From NCBI RefSeq assembly GCF_035956715.1, contig NZ_CP108381.1, positions 4,000,001 through 4,064,000 of the forward strand: DNA of 64,000 nucleotides, in the 5' to 3' direction. This document shows, in pieces, positions 60,619 through 64,000 of this stretch. The position numbers and the translations under genes are program-made. Each line of letters begins with the position of its first letter. Positions within the stretch are counted from its first letter, which is position 1. The DNA comes from Nocardia sp. NBC_01329 (lineage in GTDB: Bacteria > Actinomycetota > Actinomycetes > Mycobacteriales > Mycobacteriaceae). The notes beneath the pieces are model-generated. The model saw only the letters and a program-made list of their open reading frames with translations, was not told the origin of the DNA and did no database searches.

Positions 60619-61740
60619 TCAGCCGCCGCAGCCGACCGTCCACGGGTCGGTACGAACGGTGCAGACCCGTGTCTCCAGCTCCGGAAGCCCGTCCCGGACC
60701 ACAGCGGCTGCCTGCGCGCACCAGGGGAACTCGGTAGCCCAGTGGGCCGCATCGATCAACGCGGGCCCCGAACGGCGTAGATGTTCGTCGGCCGGATGAT
60801 GGCGCAGGTCGGCGGTGAGATAGGCGTCGACCCCGCGGCGGGTGGCGATATCGAGCAGCGAATCACCCGCGCCACCGCAGACGGCGACCGTGCGCAGCAG
60901 CAGGTCCGGGTCGCCCGCGGCACGCACACCCCAAGCCGTTTCCGGCAGGACGGTGGCGGCTCGGGCGGTGAAATCGCGCAACGTCAGCGGTTCGGCGAGG
61001 GTACCGATCCGGCCCAGCCCCTGGTTTCCGCTCAGCGCGGCCCGTTCGGTCACGTGGTACGCGGGTTCCTCGTAGGGATGCGCCGCCCGCAGCGCCGCGA
61101 GCACCGCCGCCCGCGATCGCGGTGGCGCGACCACCTCGAGCCGGTCCTCGGCCGGCCGGACCAGCTCGCCCACCACCCCGGTCGCCGGGTTCGCGCCGTC
61201 CAGTGGCCGGAACTGACCCGTCCCGGCGACCCGCCATGCCGCTTCCCGATAGTCCCCGGCACTGCCCGCTCCCGCGTCGAACAGCGCCGCCAGCACCGCA
61301 TCGGCATGTCCCGGCGGCACCTGAACCGTCCATTTGTCCACGGCGGGTACAGGTTTCGGGTCCAGCGGGCCCGTGACCGTCAATCCGAGCGCCTCGGCCA
61401 GGGCATCGGATACGCCGGGGTCGGCGGAATCGGCGTTCGTATGCGCAGTGAACAGCGCACAACCCGAGCGGATCAGCCGGTGCACCAGAGACCCCTTGGG
61501 GCGGTCGGCCGAAACGCTGTCCACGCCCCGCAGCAACAGCGGATGATGGGCCACCACAGCCTGGGCCTCCCACCGCACCGCCTCGTCCACGACGGCCGCG
61601 GTGACATCCACGGCGAACAGCACGCGCCGTACGGTCTCGGCGGGGTCCCCGCACACCAGACCGACCGAATCCCACGGTTCGGCCAGCCGCGGCGGGTAGG
61701 CCGCCTCCAGCGTCGCGACGAGTTCGGCAAGGGTGGCCAC
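60619..61740 (-). CDS. Nif3-like dinuclear metal protein with inserted PII-like domain (Rv2230c-like)
   Basis: 373 residues. Metal-binding segments: VVAHHPLLLRGVDSV, LFTAHTNADSADPGVSDALAEALG and, at the end, DLRHHPADEHLRRSGPALIDAAHWATEFPW. Residues ~130-245 are the inserted YqfO/CutA-like domain (WTVQVPPGHADAVLAALFDAGAG ... YEEPAYHV). Forms hexameric rings; GTP cyclohydrolase-like activity has been suggested for some members, but the role is unclear. Confidence 0.93.
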   Translation of the reverse strand: MATLAELVATLEAAYPPRLAEPWDSVGLVCGDPAETVRRVLFAVDVTAAVVDEAVRWEAQAVVAHHPLLLRGVDSVSADRPKGSLVHRLIRSGCALFTAHTNADSADPGVSDALAEALGLTVTGPLDPKPVPAVDKWTVQVPPGHADAVLAALFDAGAGSAGDYREAAWRVAGTGQFRPLDGANPATGVVGELVRPAEDRLEVVAPPRSRAAVLAALRAAHPYEEPAYHVTERAALSGNQGLGRIGTLAEPLTLRDFTARAATVLPETAWGVRAAGDPDLLLRTVAVCGGAGDSLLDIATRRGVDAYLTADLRHHPADEHLRRSGPALIDAAHWATEFPWCAQAAAVVRDGLPELETRVCTVRTDPWTVGCGG

Positions 61741-61767
61741 GGCACACCTTCCTCTCGGGAGCTCTCA

Positions 61768-61852
61768 GGTTTCGTCGGCGACAGGGTTTCGTCGGCGACA
61801 GGGTTTCGTCGGCGACAGGGTTTCGTCGGCGACAGGGTTTCGTCGGCGACAA
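61768..61852. repeat. 17-bp tandem repeat upstream of the Nif3-like gene
   Basis: Five head-to-tail copies of GGTTTCGTCGGCGACAG (last base of copy five changed). It begins 28 nt upstream of the Nif3 start codon, in the 5' region of that gene and after the cobC stop. Perfect identity suggests recent, strain-variable expansion. Confidence 0.93.
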
Positions 61853-61910
61853 TGATGTCGCGTGAACGGCGGTCCGGCGCGGACGGTCCGCCCACCGGCG
61901 GTGATACCGG

Positions 61911-62954
61911 CTAGACCAGCCGTCCGGCGTTACCCAGCGCCGCCACCAGCCGCTCGACATCCTCCGGCGGCCGGACCGCGACCCGCACATGCCCCGGCCC
62001 CAGGCCGGGGAACGTGTCGCAGCGCCGTACCGCTATGCCGTGCCGGCGCAGATATTCGCGCAGTATCTCGCCGCGTTCCACCTCCAGCAGCAGGAAGGGC
62101 GCGGCCGCGGGGGTCCGCACCGCGACACCGGCGCCGGTCAGCCGCGCGGCCATCGCCGCACGGTGCTCACCGATCTCCAGTGCTCGCGCCGCGGTCTCGG
62201 CGAGCGCGCGCGGCGAGGCGGTGGCGGCGATCGCGGCGAGCTGCAGGGTGCCCACCGGCCAGTGCGCCCGGCCCCGGACCAGCTGCCGAAGCACCTCCGG
62301 CGCCCCGAGCAGATACCCGCAACGCAGCCCGGCCAGCGCCCAGGTCTTGGTGAGACTGCGCAACACCAGCAGCCCCTCCCCTGCCTGCGCGGCCAGCGAC
62401 TCCGGCTCACCGGGCACCGCGTCCATGAAGGCCTCGTCCACCACCACGATCCGCCCCGGACGCAGCAGCGCGCGGACGAGTGCGGCCGGATGCAGTACCG
62501 AGGTGGGGTTGGTGGGGTTGCCGATCACCACCAGATCCGCTTCCTCGGGAACCACGGCCGGATCGAGGGTGTAGGGAGGTTCCAGCAGCACCCGGTGCAC
62601 CGGGACACCGGCCTCGCGCAGGGCGAGTTCGGGCTCGGTGAACGACGGGTGCACCACCGCCGCGAGCCGCGGTGCCAACCGCGGAAGCAGGGCGAAACCC
62701 TCCGCTCCACCGGCCAGCGGCAGGACGTGGTCGGGTGCGACCACGTGCCGGGCGGCCACGGCTTCCCGGGCGTGCCGCTCGTCCGCGGCGGCCGGATATC
62801 GGGCCAGCGAGTCCAGGGCGGCGACCAGCCGGTCCCGTAGCCAGCGTGGTGGCGCGGCGCCCTGGACGTTCACCGCGAAATCGAGCAGACCCGGCTGGGC
62901 ATCTACGTCACCGTGATGACGCAGCCCGGCGAAATCGACATGATCGGTGAGCAT
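61911..62954 (-). CDS. cobC: Rv2231c-type CobC, PLP-dependent aminotransferase fold
   Basis: 347 residues from ATG 62954. Fold-type I: DFAVNVQGAAPPRWL at the start, VIGNPTNPTSVL, VVVDEAFMDAVPGE with the cofactor Asp, RSLTKTWALAGLRCGYLLG with the PLP Lys, and GHVRVAVRPPEDVERL at the end. Relatives are threonine-phosphate decarboxylases of cobalamin synthesis or histidinol-phosphate aminotransferases. A TAGGGT hexamer 7 nt before the ATG suggests a leaderless message. No B12 riboswitch seen. Confidence 0.9.
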   Translation of the reverse strand: MLTDHVDFAGLRHHGDVDAQPGLLDFAVNVQGAAPPRWLRDRLVAALDSLARYPAAADERHAREAVAARHVVAPDHVLPLAGGAEGFALLPRLAPRLAAVVHPSFTEPELALREAGVPVHRVLLEPPYTLDPAVVPEEADLVVIGNPTNPTSVLHPAALVRALLRPGRIVVVDEAFMDAVPGEPESLAAQAGEGLLVLRSLTKTWALAGLRCGYLLGAPEVLRQLVRGRAHWPVGTLQLAAIAATASPRALAETAARALEIGEHRAAMAARLTGAGVAVRTPAAAPFLLLEVERGEILREYLRRHGIAVRRCDTFPGLGPGHVRVAVRPPEDVERLVAALGNAGRLV

Positions 62955-62997
62955 GAGACGCACCCTACGTGGCGCCGGGCCCGATCGACCCGCCAGA

Positions 62998-63504
62998 ATG
63001 GCTGTCGTGGGTGAGCTGCACATATCGTTCGTCTGTACCGGCAACATCTGCCGGTCGCCGATGGCGGAGAAGATCCTGCTGGGCCATCTGTCCCGGGCCG
63101 GGCTGGCCGACCGGGTCCGGGTGAGCAGTGCCGGCACCCACGATTGGCACGCCGGGGCCGAAGCCGATCCCCGCACCACCGCCACTCTGCGCCGCCACGG
63201 CTACCCCACCGGCCACCGGGCCACCGGGTTCGGCACCGAGCACACCGACGCCGACCTGGTCGTCGCGATGACCACCGAACACGACCGCGACCTCGCGATG
63301 CGCGGTATCCCGCCGGCCCGCCGCCGGTTGCTGCGCAGTTTCGATCCGGACGCCGACGGGATCGACGTACCCGATCCGTACTACGGCGGGACCGAGGAAT
63401 TCGAACTGGTGCGTACGCAGATCGAGGCCGCGGTCCCGGGCCTGCTGGATTGGGTCCACGCAGCGCTCCCCGCGCGAGCCCCGGTCACCGGCGGTGCGGC
63501 CTGA
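62998..63504 (+). CDS. ptpA: Low-molecular-weight protein tyrosine phosphatase (PtpA-like)
   Basis: 168 residues from ATG 62998. P-loop FVCTGNICRSPMAE (C-x5-R nucleophile loop) and general acid in DVPDPYYGGTEEFE. Mycobacterial PtpA is secreted into host cells and blocks phagosome acidification; the order CobC, PtpA, SURF1 is the same here. ATG choice is soft; an internal GTG 63007 is possible. Confidence 0.93.
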   Translation: MAVVGELHISFVCTGNICRSPMAEKILLGHLSRAGLADRVRVSSAGTHDWHAGAEADPRTTATLRRHGYPTGHRATGFGTEHTDADLVVAMTTEHDRDLAMRGIPPARRRLLRSFDPDADGIDVPDPYYGGTEEFELVRTQIEAAVPGLLDWVHAALPARAPVTGGAA

Positions 63505-64000
63505 TGCGCCGCCTGGCCTTCCTGCTGCGTCCCGGCTGGCTGATCCTGGCCGTAGTGGTCGCCGGCTTCGCCTACATGTGTTTCACCGTGCTCGCGCCCT
63601 GGCAGCTCGGCAAGAACGAGACCACCTCCGACCGCAACCAGCTGATCGCCGATTCGGTCCACGCCGATCCGGTGGCCGTCACCGATATCCTCGACGGCGA
63701 TGCGGTGGGTGCGGCCACCGAATGGCGGAAGGTGTACGCCGAAGGCAGCTACGTCCCGGATTCGACCGTGCTGGTCCGGCTGCGGCATCTCGACGGCGCA
63801 CCCGGTTTCGGGGTGCTGTCCGCGTTCACTCTCACCGACGGCCGCACCCTGCTCGTGGATCGCGGGCTGGTGGCGGCGGTCGACGGGTCGCAGCCGCCGC
63901 CGATCGATCCACCGCCCGCGGGCGTGCAGCGGGTCGAGGGCCGGATCAGGGTCTCGGAGAACGTCGACCCGCAGCGCACGCCCGCGGTCCAGAACGGTAT
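63504..64000 (+). CDS. SURF1-family protein (3' end outside window)
   Basis: 165 residues visible. ATG 63504 shares a base with the ptpA stop. First membrane helix LRPGWLILAVVVAGFAYMCFTVLAPWQLGK, then ATEWRKVYAEGSYVPDSTVLVR and GFGVLSAFTLTDGRTLLVDRG, the SURF1 core that assists cytochrome aa3 oxidase assembly. The second membrane helix would lie beyond 64000. Confidence 0.92.
   Translation, partial: MRRLAFLLRPGWLILAVVVAGFAYMCFTVLAPWQLGKNETTSDRNQLIADSVHADPVAVTDILDGDAVGAATEWRKVYAEGSYVPDSTVLVRLRHLDGAPGFGVLSAFTLTDGRTLLVDRGLVAAVDGSQPPPIDPPPAGVQRVEGRIRVSENVDPQRTPAVQNG

Noticed and set aside
61768..61852. CRISPR array
   Set aside because: 17-bp units directly adjoin each other without spacers.
61911..62954. 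B12 riboswitch before cobC
   Set aside because: The upstream gap is only about 40 nt and the -10 is 7 nt from the ATG; there is no room for a cobalamin aptamer.

Overview
The window reads as chromosome of a high-GC mycolic actinobacterium, most likely Nocardia or a close relative. The evidence is uniformly GC-rich coding DNA with frequent GTG/TTG starts, actinobacterial families throughout (DUF4191, DUF4870, Mop/TOBE regulator, Rv2231c-type CobC), and a gene set and order resembling the Mycobacterium tuberculosis Rv2219-Rv2235 block: RDD and DUF4191 membrane proteins, glnA1, glnE, glnA2, secreted peptidase, panB, CHAD protein, RNase H/phosphatase, zinc-ribbon protein, Nif3, CobC, PtpA, SURF1. 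This assignment comes from recognising families and order by eye, not from a search.

Layout. 1-7.4 kb: end of a superfamily I helicase, a three-gene cassette resembling a type VII secretion effector locus (small WXG100-like protein, WXG100/DUF6973 fusion, lipoprotein), a YbaB-like protein, a subtilisin-family protease with a small partner, and a Ser/Thr kinase carrying six perfect 30-bp repeats. 7.5-11.5 kb: a tightly packed oxidative cluster (tryptophan-dioxygenase-like haem protein, Fe/2-oxoglutarate oxygenase, threonine-aldolase-fold PLP enzyme, FAD monooxygenase). This is the most interesting candidate system in the window. 11.4-14.6 kb: aminopropyltransferase-like/DUF350/DUF4247/DUF4178 operon. 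14.7-25 kb: a worn accessory zone with broken genes (methyltransferase, TetR, oleate hydratase, two integrase C-termini), an ABC/GntR operon, a frameshifted Tat-exported cyclase, a CHAP hydrolase and an autoregulated-looking Fic protein.

24.9-44.8 kb: the conserved nitrogen block, with glnA1 (preceded by two GlnR boxes and a 70-bp tandem repeat), glnE and glnA2, followed by panB, prolyl aminopeptidase, CHAD and rnpB. GlnE is expected to adenylylate GlnA1 at Tyr406. 45-54 kb: several stress/efflux modules, each with a visible operator: MerR with an MFS pump and a hydrolase, and TetR with an azoreductase-like flavoprotein and an SMR pump. 54-57 kb: a molybdate module (Mop-type regulator, modA, modB, modC). 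57-64 kb: an XRE regulator facing a membrane protein, then the conserved RNase H to SURF1 run, cut by the window end.

Across the window many genes have a TANNNT -10 hexamer ending 6-7 nt before the start codon, which implies leaderless transcripts; most of the divergent regulators use this arrangement.
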